DNA of 64,000 nt from assembly GCA_028280805.1 (NCBI GenBank), contig JANQLB010000116.1, positions 33,183 through 97,182 of the forward strand, given 5' to 3'. Of the stretch, positions 55,635-64,000 are shown piece by piece. The notes under the pieces were generated by a model. It searched no databases and was not told the DNA's origin. It worked only from the letters and a program-made list of their open reading frames with translations. The position numbers and the translations under genes are program-made. This stretch comes from Tissierellales bacterium (GTDB lineage: Bacteria; Bacillota; Clostridia; Tissierellales; VENL01). Every line of letters starts with the position of its first letter. Within the stretch, counting starts at the first letter, position 1.

Positions 55635-55691
55635 GTGAAAAAATATATACAGATTGCTTAGCGGGTTTAAATATTTAAGATTACTTCTTGG

Positions 55692-55740
55692 TATATATTT
55701 CTTCTTGAGTAAAGTAAGTTTAAAGCCTGAATGTCTATAT
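55692..55740. repeat. Partial copy of the long inverted repeat
   Basis: TATATATTTCTTCTTGAGTA and the following AAGTAAG match the right arm and flank of 45974-46061 with few changes over about 50 bases. Like the first copy it lies about 80-100 bases before a start codon. Confidence 0.5.
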
Positions 55741-55793
55741 AGTTTAATTAAAAGGTAAACATAATAATATTTTAAAATCAGGAGGGGTTTTTT

Positions 55794-57164
55794 ATGTGCA
55801 TTTCTAAAAAAGTTATACAAAAACAAAGATCGTTTTTTGAAACCGGAAAGTCAAAAGATATAGGTTTTCGTATAGAAAAACTCAAGACATTAAAAAAAGC
55901 AGTTATTGAAAATGAAAAAGAAATAATGGAAGCATTAAAGAATGATTTGAATAAATCTCCATTTGAGTCCTATGCAACAGAAATTGGCTTTCTTTTAGAA
56001 GAAATTAATTATACTATCAAACATATTTCAAAGTGGGTAAAACCTAAAAAAGTAAAATCATCATTAAAACATTTTCCATCTTCCAGTTATATATATACAG
56101 AACCATATGGTGTAATATTAATTATAGCACCTTGGAATTACCCTTTTCAATTGGCGTTATCACCATTAGTGGGTGCAATAGCAGCAGGTAATTGTTCAAT
56201 TATTAAACCATCTGAGTATTCACAGCATACATCTGCAATTTTAGATAAGCTTATAAGAGAGAATTTTGATGAATCATTTATTACAGTAGTAAGAGGTGGA
56301 AGAGAAGTTGCCCAAAAATTACTGGATGAAAAATTTGATTATATTTTCTTTACTGGCAGCGTACAAGTAGGGAAGATTATAATGGAAGCGGCTTCAAAGC
56401 ACCTTACTCCTGTAACTTTAGAATTAGGTGGAAAAAGTCCTTGTATTGTAGATGAAACTGCAAATATTGATTTAGCTGCAAAAAGAATTATTTGGGGAAA
56501 ATCTTTAAATGCAGGTCAAACCTGTGTAGCACCTGATTATTTATTGGTGCAGAAAAATATGAAAGATAAACTTATTAATAAAATGTCAGAGTATATTACC
56601 AAATTTTACGGCACAGATCCTTTAACTAATAAACAATATCCAAAGATTATTAATGAAAAACATTTTAATAGGCTTTTAAAGTTAATGGAGAACGGAAATA
56701 TTGTTTGCGGCGGGCAATATACTGATGAAACTATGCACATAGCTCCAACTATAATTGATGGTGTAACATTGGAAAGCCCTATTATGCAGGAAGAAATATT
56801 TGGTCCTTTATTGCCTGTTTTAGAATTTGAAAACTTAAATCAAGCTCTTACAGTGGTGAATAAGTATCCTAAACCACTTGCACTTTATTTATTTACGAAT
56901 GATAAGCAGAAAGAAAAATACGTAATAAATAATACTTCTTTTGGCGGCGGCTGTATTAATGATACTATTATACATTTAGCAACTCCACACATGCCGTTTG
57001 GAGGTGTTGGAGAGAGCGGCATGGGAGCATATCATGGAAAAGCAAGTTTTGATACTTTTTCGCACAAAAAAAGCGTAATGAAGAAATCTAATATTTTAGA
57101 TGTACCACTTAAGTATCCTCCATTTGAAGATGATTTAAGATTATTAAAAAAGGTTATGAAATAG
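55794..57164 (+). CDS. Aldehyde dehydrogenase (fatty-aldehyde/AlkH-like class 3)
   Basis: 456 residues. APWNYPFQLALSPLVGAIAA and KPSEYSQHTSA form the cofactor site, ELGGKSPCIVD carries the general base Glu, and GQTCVAPDY the catalytic Cys. The short length and the C-terminal PPFEDDLRLLKKVMK are like class 3 ALDHs (ALDH3/YwdH-type), which take medium or long-chain aldehydes. GGAGGGG precedes the ATG. It follows the alcohol dehydrogenase by 159 bases and may have its own leader. Confidence 0.92.
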   Translation: MCISKKVIQKQRSFFETGKSKDIGFRIEKLKTLKKAVIENEKEIMEALKNDLNKSPFESYATEIGFLLEEINYTIKHISKWVKPKKVKSSLKHFPSSSYIYTEPYGVILIIAPWNYPFQLALSPLVGAIAAGNCSIIKPSEYSQHTSAILDKLIRENFDESFITVVRGGREVAQKLLDEKFDYIFFTGSVQVGKIIMEAASKHLTPVTLELGGKSPCIVDETANIDLAAKRIIWGKSLNAGQTCVAPDYLLVQKNMKDKLINKMSEYITKFYGTDPLTNKQYPKIINEKHFNRLLKLMENGNIVCGGQYTDETMHIAPTIIDGVTLESPIMQEEIFGPLLPVLEFENLNQALTVVNKYPKPLALYLFTNDKQKEKYVINNTSFGGGCINDTIIHLATPHMPFGGVGESGMGAYHGKASFDTFSHKKSVMKKSNILDVPLKYPPFEDDLRLLKKVMK

Positions 57165-57186
57165 ATACTCGGTTTTTTAAAATCTA

Positions 57187-57249
57187 TTGACAGAACATTA
57201 TAAATATGTTATAAATTAATTATTAGCACTCAGGGACAAGGAGTGCTAA
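57187..57249 (+). promoter_or_regulatory. htpG promoter with perfect CIRCE element (HrcA operator)
   Basis: TTGACA (57187-57192), 17-base spacer, TATAAA (57210-57215). TTAGCACTC (57223-57231), nine-base spacer, GAGTGCTAA (57241-57249) is an exact CIRCE inverted repeat at the transcript start, so HrcA should repress htpG. Confidence 0.95.
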
Positions 57250-57359
57250 TAACATGTTCATACATATTAGATATATAAAGATTGTTTTTAATAGAATTAG
57301 GCTGTGTTACTTTGACCTGATTCTATTATCATATTATTATTTTGAGAGGAGAGATTTGA

Positions 57360-59237
57360 TTGGAAACAAAACAGTTTAAAGCAGAATCAAAAAGACTGCT
57401 GGATATTGTGATTAATTCAGTTTATACTCACAGGGAAATATTTTTAAGAGAGCTTATCTCTAATGCCAGTGATGCGATTGACAAAATTTATTACAAAGCA
57501 TTAGTAGATGAGTCTCTCAATTTTGAGAAAGATGATTATTATATTAAGATAAGTTATGATAAGAAAAATAAAATAATTAAAATTTACGATACTGGTATTG
57601 GGATGACAAAAGAAGAACTTGATGATAATCTTGGTGTTATAGCAAAAAGTGGTTCTTTACAATTTAAAAGTGAAAATGAAACAAAAGATGGATATGATAT
57701 AATCGGGCAGTTTGGTATAGGATTTTATTCCGCATTTTTAGTAGCTGATACAGTCACTGTTATAAGTAAAGCTTTCGGAAGTGATCAAGCTTATAAGTGG
57801 GAATCTAAAGGTATAGATGGATATACTATTGAACAATGTGAAAAAGATTCTGTTGGTACAGAAATTATTCTGAAAATAAAAGAAAATACAGAAGATGAAA
57901 AATTTGATGAATACTTAGATGAATACAAACTAAAAGGTATTATAAAGAAATATTCTGATTTTATAAGATACCCAATAAAAATGGATATAACTAAAAGTGA
58001 ACTTAAAGAAGGTAGTGAAACAGAATATGAAGATTATATAGAGGAACAAGTTGTTAATAGTATGGTGCCAATTTGGAAGAAAAACAAGAATGAACTTACA
58101 AATGAAGATTATGATAACTTTTATGCTGAAAAACATTACGGTTTTGATAAACCATTAAAGTATATTCATACTAGTGTTGATGGTATTATAAGTTATAATG
58201 CAATTTTATATATTCCAGAAAACATTCCATTTGATTTCTATACAAAGGAATATGAAAGAGGTTTAGAGTTATATTCTAACGGAGTTCTGATAATGAATAA
58301 GTGTGCAGATTTATTACCAGAGTATTTTGGTTTTGTTAAAGGTATTGTAGATTCAGAAGATTTATCACTTAACATATCTAGAGAAATGCTGCAACATGAC
58401 AGACAATTAAAATTTATAGCTAAAAATATTAAATCTAAGATTCAAAAAGAGTTAAGCAGCTTACTAAAAAATGATAGAGAAAAATACGAAAAATTTTACA
58501 ATTCCTTTGGAAAACAGTTAAAGTATGGAGTTTATAGCGACTTTGGAAGGAATAAAGAAGATTTACAAGATCTATTAATGTTTTACTCTTCAAAAGAGAA
58601 AAAAATAGTTACTTTAGATGAATATATTTCTAGAATGCCGGAAGACCAAAAATACATTTATTATGCTTCAGGTGAATCAAATGAAAGAATTGAGAAATTG
58701 CCACAAATAGAAATCGTATTAGATAAAGGATATGAAGTATTATATTTTACTGATGATGTAGATGAGTTTGCAATAAAGATGCTGATGGCATATAAAGAGA
58801 AGGAATTTAAATCTATATCAAGTGATGACTTAGGTATAGATACAGAAGAAAATGAAAAATCATCTGATACAAATGATGAGTATAAAGAATTATTTGAAAA
58901 TATGAAAGATATATTGTCAGATAAAGTTAAATATGTTAGAGCATCCAAAAGATTAAAGAGACATCCTGTATGTATATCAAACGAAGGTGATCTTTCAATT
59001 GAAATGGAGAAGGTATTACAGGCAATGCCTAATAATCAGAATATAAAGACTGATAAAGTTTTAGAGATAAATACAAATCATGATGTATTTAAAGCATTAA
59101 CTGAAGCATACGAAAAAGACAAAGATAAGCTTAAACTGTATGCAGAATTATTATATAATCAAGCATTACTGATTGAAGGATTAACTATAAATGATCCAGT
59201 AGAATTTACAAACAATATCTGTAAATTAATGACATAG
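57360..59237 (+). CDS. htpG: Hsp90 chaperone HtpG
   Basis: 625 residues. The ATPase domain shows [40 protein letters not shown] and [15 protein letters not shown], all Hsp90 nucleotide-site motifs; the middle domain has [17 protein letters not shown] and the C-terminal dimer domain is complete. TTG start with GAGAGGAGAG upstream. It acts on unfolded cytosolic clients. The CIRCE element puts it in the HrcA regulon. Confidence 0.97.
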   Translation: METKQFKAESKRLLDIVINSVYTHREIFLRELISNASDAIDKIYYKALVDESLNFEKDDYYIKISYDKKNKIIKIYDTGIGMTKEELDDNLGVIAKSGSLQFKSENETKDGYDIIGQFGIGFYSAFLVADTVTVISKAFGSDQAYKWESKGIDGYTIEQCEKDSVGTEIILKIKENTEDEKFDEYLDEYKLKGIIKKYSDFIRYPIKMDITKSELKEGSETEYEDYIEEQVVNSMVPIWKKNKNELTNEDYDNFYAEKHYGFDKPLKYIHTSVDGIISYNAILYIPENIPFDFYTKEYERGLELYSNGVLIMNKCADLLPEYFGFVKGIVDSEDLSLNISREMLQHDRQLKFIAKNIKSKIQKELSSLLKNDREKYEKFYNSFGKQLKYGVYSDFGRNKEDLQDLLMFYSSKEKKIVTLDEYISRMPEDQKYIYYASGESNERIEKLPQIEIVLDKGYEVLYFTDDVDEFAIKMLMAYKEKEFKSISSDDLGIDTEENEKSSDTNDEYKELFENMKDILSDKVKYVRASKRLKRHPVCISNEGDLSIEMEKVLQAMPNNQNIKTDKVLEINTNHDVFKALTEAYEKDKDKLKLYAELLYNQALLIEGLTINDPVEFTNNICKLMT

Positions 59238-59252
59238 AGAAGATATAATGAC

Positions 59253-59276
59253 AACCCACGATTTTTATCGTGGGTT
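59253..59276 (+). terminator. Terminator of htpG
   Basis: AACCCACGAT / ATCGTGGGTT, perfect 10-bp stem with a four-base loop, then ATTAATTAAT. The remaining 59277-59550 holds nothing I recognise. Confidence 0.7.
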
Positions 59277-59550
59277 ATTAATTAATAGTGAAAATTTCTT
59301 AAAGAGTTATAAATGCATAAAGACACAAAAAAATCATTTTCTTATATAGAAAGAAGTTATATTCTTTTTTTCAAAAAAGTTGAGGAAAGCATGTGAAAAA
59401 AAACCTTCAAAAACAATAGATATTTTATTAGAAATACAATTGGAATAATAAGGCAAACAAAAATAACGAATTTTATGATAATATATAGTTAACTAGAAAT
59501 AATGAACGCATTACAAATACTGGCTTTGCTAGAAAGGATAGGTTAAACTA

Positions 59551-60621
59551 ATGAGAAATCGTCTTAATAAATTTAGTTTTGCTTTATTATCTGCAATTAT
59601 TGCTATGATGATGATTCCCCTAATTACATATGCTGACTCATCTTTATCACAACTTAATGAGAGCATTCCAAGTGATTGGGCTAAGGAAGAAATTGATGAA
59701 GCAAAAGAAATTAATCTCATTCCAGAGAGCATCTTAGGAGAATACAGAAACAGTATAACTCGAGAAGAATTTTGCGAACTGGCTGTGGAATTATATGAAG
59801 CTTTAAGTGGTAAAGAAAGCACACTGCAAGAAACAAATCCTTTTACAGATACACAAAATACAAAGGTTATCATAGCAAACAATTTAGGAATTGTGAATGG
59901 TATAGGAAATGGAATGTTTGATCCTAATAATATGGTGACGAGAGAAGCAATAAGTGTAATGGTATATCGTACATTGAAAGCTTCAAAACCGGAATATGAC
60001 TATTCAAATTTATACGAGAGCACATTTACAGATAACTACATAATTTCATCATGGGCTCAGGAGGCTGTTAGTTATTTATATAGTGTAGAAGTTATAAACG
60101 GTGTTGGAGATAATTTGTTTAACCCTGTAGGAGAGACTTCGAGGGAAGAAGCAATTGTTCTTGTAAAGAGAATGTACGAGAAAGTGTTAATAGCTGAAAA
60201 GGATTCAAGGAATGGTTTAGTTGCAACACGAGGCAGCACAAGTAGAATGAAAAATATTACAAAATTAAAAGAACTTATATCTCAAGAAATTGGCAAACCC
60301 TACAAATGGGGTGCAACGGGACCTGATAGTTATGATTGTTCAGGGTTAGTGTATTCCTTATTTGGTAAACTTGGGATATCTTTGCCGAGGGTATCAAAAT
60401 CTCAAGCAAAGGTCGGGACATATGTGGCGAAGGAAAATTTAGTATTTGGAGATCTGGTTTTTTTCGCAAGAGATGGAATAAATGTTAATCATTCAGGAAT
60501 TTATATTGGAAATGGTGAATTTGTTCATGCACCCGGAAAGGGAGATGTAGTAAGTATAACAACACTTATGTCAGGATATTTTGCAGATAATTATTATACA
60601 GCTAGAAGGATACTTCCTTAA
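59551..60621 (+). CDS. SLH-repeat NlpC/P60 cell-wall hydrolase
   Basis: 356 residues with a signal peptide (1-28, ending ITYADS). Three SLH repeats (about 35-225; ITREEFCELAVELYE, NPFTDTQNTK, GMFDPNNMVTREAISVMVY, FNPVGETSREEAIVLVKRMY) bind the protein to the wall. The C-terminal NlpC/P60 domain (about 240-356) has the catalytic Cys in DSYDCSGLVYSLF, His in NVNHSGIYIGN and the third polar residue in FVHAPG. Such enzymes cut D-Glu-meso-DAP peptide bonds in murein. AGAAAGGAT precedes the ATG. Confidence 0.93.
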   Translation: MRNRLNKFSFALLSAIIAMMMIPLITYADSSLSQLNESIPSDWAKEEIDEAKEINLIPESILGEYRNSITREEFCELAVELYEALSGKESTLQETNPFTDTQNTKVIIANNLGIVNGIGNGMFDPNNMVTREAISVMVYRTLKASKPEYDYSNLYESTFTDNYIISSWAQEAVSYLYSVEVINGVGDNLFNPVGETSREEAIVLVKRMYEKVLIAEKDSRNGLVATRGSTSRMKNITKLKELISQEIGKPYKWGATGPDSYDCSGLVYSLFGKLGISLPRVSKSQAKVGTYVAKENLVFGDLVFFARDGINVNHSGIYIGNGEFVHAPGKGDVVSITTLMSGYFADNYYTARRILP

Positions 60622-60657
60622 TATAGTTTAAAGTACTTGCAGATAGTTTTAAGAGAA

Positions 60658-60834
60658 ATGATTACGGATACTATACAAGAAATCTTTGAGGCACAGTTGG
60701 ATTTAGGATCAGATTATGAAAAGGGAGACATATTAAACAAGAAGATTGATAGTCATAGAAACAGATATTCAGAAAACATATATTTTAAATTTTTCATTGA
60801 AAAGTGTACATTTTACAAAGATTTAAAGGTATAA
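60658..60834 (+). CDS. Small unknown ORF
   Basis: 58 codons (MITDTIQEIFEAQLDLGSDY ... EKCTFYKDLKV), just after the wall hydrolase gene, with only a weak AAGAGA site. It could be a shortened gene; composition is protein-like. No family recognised. Confidence 0.3.
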   Translation: MITDTIQEIFEAQLDLGSDYEKGDILNKKIDSHRNRYSENIYFKFFIEKCTFYKDLKV

Positions 60835-60847
60835 AGTAATTTTCAAT

Positions 60848-60886
60848 AAACCTACTGCTTTTTATAAAAGTCAGTAGGTTTTTACT
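60848..60886 (+). terminator. Rho-independent terminator
   Basis: AAACCTACTG / CAGTAGGTTT, perfect 10-bp stem, followed by TTTT. Confidence 0.8.
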
Positions 60887-60982
60887 TTAATAAATATTAG
60901 ACTCATTTATATGATATAATTTTAGTGTTATTTTTTAATAAATTAATCATTAGAAAAGTTTTAAATATTAGGAGGAGTGATT

Positions 60983-62191
60983 ATGCTTTTTAATCTAAAT
61001 GAGTTTTTAATAGCAGTATCATATGCCTTGGACTTTGTAGAAATGGATATTTTCGGTGTTGTAACGAATCACTCTAAAAGAGTCGCCTATATTTCTATGC
61101 GTATAGCTGAAGAAATGGAATTATCTAAACAGGAAATATTTGATGTCATTTCTTTAGCCATGCTTCATGATAATGGAGCAAGTGAAAAAAATCTACATGA
61201 TAATATGTTCAATGGTAATAAAAAACACCTACATTTAATCGAAAGTAAAAAAGAACATGGTATCAGAGGAGAAGAAAATATAAAGAGCTATCCTTTTTTA
61301 ACTGATGTGAAGAATGTTATTAAATATCATCACGAAAACTATGATGGTACGGGTTTCTTTGGAATAGAAGGAGATAGAATACCTTTAATGGCTCAGATTA
61401 TTAAACTTGCAGATACAATTGAATTAAATTCATATCTAAAAGAAGTGTACATAGAAGATAAGCAAAGAGTTCAATCATTTGTAAAACTTCATGAGAATAC
61501 TATGTTTTCTCCAAAGCTTGTGAAAGCATTTTTAAATATTAGTTATACACCTCATTTCTGGTTAGACTTAAAAGATGAATTTATTGACATGTCTATTAGA
61601 AGAAATATGCCTAATTTTAGTATGGAAATGCCGTTATCAAAGATACACGATATTACAAAGGTATTTTCTAAAATTGTAGATGCTAAGTCTGAGTTTACTC
61701 AGGAACATTCAAGTAAACTAACGGACAAAGCAGCAATTATGGGAGAGTTTTACAAAAAGCCAAAAGATGAAATATATAAGTTGATGATTGCATCAAATTT
61801 ACATGATATAGGTAAGCTTGCAATTAGTAATATTATCCTTGATAAACCCGGTAAACTTAATGAAAGAGAATTTGATATAATTAAACAACATCCCTACTAT
61901 ACAAGATTATGTCTACAAGAAATAAAAGGATTTGAAGATATTACTGAATGGGCTTCAAATCATCATGAAAAAATAAATGGTACAGGATACCCGTTTGGGA
62001 AATCAGGGCAAGAGCTTGATTTTAACTCTAGGCTTATAGGATCACTTGATGTTTATCAAGCATTAATGGAAGAAAGACCCTATCGTAAAACTATGACACA
62101 TAAACAAACAATTGAAATATTAGATGAAATGACTGAAAATGGCATGTTAGACCAAAAGATAACTAATGATATTAAAAAAGTTTTTAAGTAA
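60983..62191 (+). CDS. Tandem HD/HD-GYP phosphodiesterase
   Basis: 402 residues from the ATG behind TAGGAGGAG (a GTG at 60977 overlaps the site). First HD unit about 25-145: HSKRVAYIS, MLHDNG (HD), YHHENYDGTGFFG and KLADTIEL. Second, about 220-395: ASNLHDIGKLAISN, NHHEKINGTGYPFG and SLDVYQALMEERPYRK, the full HD-GYP set. HD-GYP proteins hydrolyse c-di-GMP or related cyclic dinucleotides. No sensor or membrane part. Confidence 0.9.
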   Translation: MLFNLNEFLIAVSYALDFVEMDIFGVVTNHSKRVAYISMRIAEEMELSKQEIFDVISLAMLHDNGASEKNLHDNMFNGNKKHLHLIESKKEHGIRGEENIKSYPFLTDVKNVIKYHHENYDGTGFFGIEGDRIPLMAQIIKLADTIELNSYLKEVYIEDKQRVQSFVKLHENTMFSPKLVKAFLNISYTPHFWLDLKDEFIDMSIRRNMPNFSMEMPLSKIHDITKVFSKIVDAKSEFTQEHSSKLTDKAAIMGEFYKKPKDEIYKLMIASNLHDIGKLAISNIILDKPGKLNEREFDIIKQHPYYTRLCLQEIKGFEDITEWASNHHEKINGTGYPFGKSGQELDFNSRLIGSLDVYQALMEERPYRKTMTHKQTIEILDEMTENGMLDQKITNDIKKVFK

Positions 62192-62338
62192 TAATTTATA
62201 TTAATAATATATACAGGTATATAGGTTTTAATCTTACTTTAATTTTTAAAAAATATATACATGAAGTGACTTGTCTATACTTTTTTATTTAAAACTTGGA
62301 TATATAGCATAAGAGGTCAAAGAAAGGAATAAAAGTAT

Positions 62339-63232
62339 ATGAATAGCAGAGAATCAAAGAAAGAATATATATCGAGAATAAATAAAGTAATTGATTACAT
62401 TGAAGAAAATCTAGATAAAAATTTGTCTTTAGAGGAGCTATCCAGAGTTGCACTTTTTTCTAAATATCATTTCCATAGAATCTTTAAAGCTATAATAGGT
62501 GAAAGCGTAAATGAATATACAAAGAGATTGAGGTTAGAGAAAGCGTTAATTTTATTAAAAAACTTTAAAGATTATTCAATAACTGATGTTGGTCTGGAAG
62601 TGGGATTCTCATCAACTTCAAATTTTTCTTTGGCTTTCAAAGATTACTATGGAATTACACCCAGTAGTTTTAAAAGAGATAAGAATATTTCACTTATTCA
62701 TAAATTAATATCTAGAAGTAAGGTGAGAGTATGTAATTCTAATATTGAGGGTAATCAAGAGATAAAAATGAGAATAGAAAAATTACCTGATTATAATATT
62801 ATATATGTAAGGCATATTGGCAGTTATTTTGACGCATCAGAAGCATGGCAGGTATTGATGGATTTTGCACAGCAGAAAAATATTATAGATGACGAGACAT
62901 TGATGATAGGAATATCATACGATGATCCACAGATAACTGATGAAAAAAAATTAAGATATGATGCTTGTCTAACAGTTGATAATATTATAATTGAAGATAA
63001 AAAAATAGGCACTAATATTATAACAGGAGGTCTTTTTGCAGTTTGGGAGTTTTATGATAAACCCACTGAGCTTATTAATATGTACGACTATATATACAGT
63101 AGGTGGTTTCCAGAAAGTGGTTATATGCCAGATGATAAAAATTGTTTTGAAATATATAAAAACGATATAAACAAAAACAAGGAAGGAAAAGCATTAATAG
63201 ATATATATGTGCCTTTACGAAAAATAAAGTAA
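62339..63232 (+). CDS. AraC regulator with GyrI-like ligand domain
   Basis: 297 residues. N-terminal AraC HTH pair (LSLEELSRVALFSKYHFHRI, SITDVGLEVGFSSTSNFSLA, YYGITPSSFKRD), then a GyrI-like/effector-binding domain (about 140-297; LPDYNIIYVRHIGSYFDASE ... FAVWEFYDKPTELINMYDYI, ENGCFEIY-type end). This is the Rob/SAV-type arrangement that senses lipophilic drugs. AAAGGAAT precedes the ATG. A free GyrI-like protein follows. Confidence 0.9.
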   Translation: MNSRESKKEYISRINKVIDYIEENLDKNLSLEELSRVALFSKYHFHRIFKAIIGESVNEYTKRLRLEKALILLKNFKDYSITDVGLEVGFSSTSNFSLAFKDYYGITPSSFKRDKNISLIHKLISRSKVRVCNSNIEGNQEIKMRIEKLPDYNIIYVRHIGSYFDASEAWQVLMDFAQQKNIIDDETLMIGISYDDPQITDEKKLRYDACLTVDNIIIEDKKIGTNIITGGLFAVWEFYDKPTELINMYDYIYSRWFPESGYMPDDKNCFEIYKNDINKNKEGKALIDIYVPLRKIK

Positions 63233-63336
63233 GATAAGTAATTACTCCCGGAAGTGATTTTATAGCAAGATTTCATAAGTATTTAATCTAAAAAGCAGTT
63301 ATAATTTAATCACTACTAAATAAGGAGGGTTATTTT

Positions 63337-63828
63337 ATGTTAAATTATTCAGATTTAAAGGTTACAATAAAAGATATGAAAGAAATACACATTGCTGCAT
63401 TAGAACATATAGGCGAGTATGAAGGAGATGGTCAGGTTTTTGATAATATGCTGGATAAAATATTAGAATGGGCAGTACCTGAGAAGCTATTTAACTTCCC
63501 GGAAAAAACAAAGATTATTTCTCTTTATTCTCAAGATAAAGAAGAAAAGAAACTGATATTTGGAATAACGATTAAAGATACCGTTACAACACCAAAAAAT
63601 ATCAAGAAAGTTAAAATTGATAGTGGTAAACATGCTGTAGGAAGATTTGAGCTACATCCAGAAGAATTTGGATTAGCATGGGAGTATATATATAGATGGA
63701 TTGGTGAGAACGGATATACTCCGGAAGGAAAACCAGCATATGAAATACAAAATAATGATTCCTGTGAACATCCTGAGAAAAAACACATAGTTGATATATG
63801 CGTACCGATTATTATGACAGAAGAATAA
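63337..63828 (+). CDS. Stand-alone GyrI-like effector-binding protein
   Basis: 163 residues, a single GyrI-like domain (VTIKDMKEIHIAALEHIGEY ... GKHAVGRFELHPEEFGLAWE, YEIQNNDSCEHPEKKHIVDI). The same fold forms the C-terminal half of the preceding AraC protein, so the pair may share a ligand: one senses, the other binds or hydrolyses it. AAGGAGGG precedes the ATG. Confidence 0.87.
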   Translation: MLNYSDLKVTIKDMKEIHIAALEHIGEYEGDGQVFDNMLDKILEWAVPEKLFNFPEKTKIISLYSQDKEEKKLIFGITIKDTVTTPKNIKKVKIDSGKHAVGRFELHPEEFGLAWEYIYRWIGENGYTPEGKPAYEIQNNDSCEHPEKKHIVDICVPIIMTEE

Positions 63829-63857
63829 TTAATCATTAGATAAAGTAAGACTCAGTC

Positions 63858-64000
63858 CAGGTGGAGTTTTAACTCCATCTGAACGCATCAAGCTGTATAA
63901 GCGATTGACACAAAATTGCTGCAATTACTCAAATCTAAGATTTGATGTAAGTGTAGTACTCAGAAGCTTTATCTTTCTGAGTTTCATTTTGCAATTTTGG
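63858..64000. repeat. Stretch dense in hairpins at the window end
   Basis: CAGGTGGAGT / ACTCCATCTG (63858-63881), TCAAATC / GATTTGA (about 63929-63945) and ACTCAGAA / TTCTGAGT (63958-63982), plus AAAATTGC and GCAATTTT as a wider inverted pair. No ORF. It may be the end of an insertion element or a structured RNA continuing past the window. Confidence 0.35.

Noticed and set aside
1..64000. CRISPR arrays, tRNA, rRNA, T-box or common riboswitches
   Set aside because: I saw no regularly spaced direct repeats, no cloverleaf with CCA-type ends, no T-box TGGNACCGCG-like bulge and no known riboswitch core while reading both strands.

Overview
The window reads as chromosome of a low-G+C Gram-positive bacterium, most likely a clostridial or Tissierella-type Firmicute. 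The evidence is very A/T-rich intergenic DNA, strong AGGAGG-type ribosome sites, frequent TTG/GTG starts, a perfect CIRCE element before htpG, a Bce-type peptide-resistance module, a DUF1540 protein and an SLH/NlpC wall protein. TGG encodes Trp and TGA is a stop throughout. I see no rRNA, tRNA, CRISPR array or intact transposase.

Layout. (1) 1-2206: 3' part of an ECF ATPase-ATPase-S fusion. (2) 2307-5372: a TetR-controlled alpha/beta hydrolase operon behind a 38-bp palindrome, then a phosphotransferase gene killed by one in-frame TGA. (3) 5706-16308: two paralogous heterodimeric ABC-exporter pairs of the siderophore/IrtAB-YbtPQ kind, pointing away from each other, with their own TetR and AraC regulators, two Fur-box-like sites, a decayed third ABC gene and a decayed small membrane protein gene. 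(4) 16469-24886: a DUF4431-like protein, a PadR/serine-hydrolase pair, a PAF-acetylhydrolase-like lipase divergent from a two-component system, and a second serine hydrolase. The lipase/two-component block is bracketed by inverted repeats sharing the core CGATACAAAA. (5) 24900-31272: a Tyr-rich cupin, a GNAT enzyme, an acyltransferase-3 protein, a TipA-like MerR regulator, a metallo-hydrolase, a DUF2834 protein and several gene relics (condensation domain, frameshifted TetR). (6) 31537-36354: an RND pump with its own two-component system. (7) 36658-39539: a GNAT enzyme fused to a degenerate M50-like membrane domain, and an MFS exporter behind an 8-codon leader peptide. (8) 39574-45831: an unknown protein, a DUF990-type ABC-2 transporter, DUF3788, a MarR regulator with twin operators, and a QueG/RdhA-like double 4Fe-4S protein. 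(9) 46134-53153: a secreted Asp-box-like propeller protein, then a Bce-type module (regulator, kinase, ATPase, permease). (10) 53362-57164: DUF1540, then a TetR regulon with alcohol and aldehyde dehydrogenases. (11) 57187-63828: CIRCE-htpG, SLH-NlpC/P60, tandem HD-GYP, and an AraC-GyrI/GyrI pair.

As a whole this is an envelope-stress, xenobiotic and iron-response neighbourhood. Nearly every transporter or hydrolase sits beside a dedicated regulator (three two-component systems, four TetR of which one is broken, two AraC, one each of MerR, MarR and PadR), and several operator/promoter pairs can be read directly. Gene relics are concentrated in parts 2, 3 and 5. All family calls come from motifs read by eye; no database search was possible.
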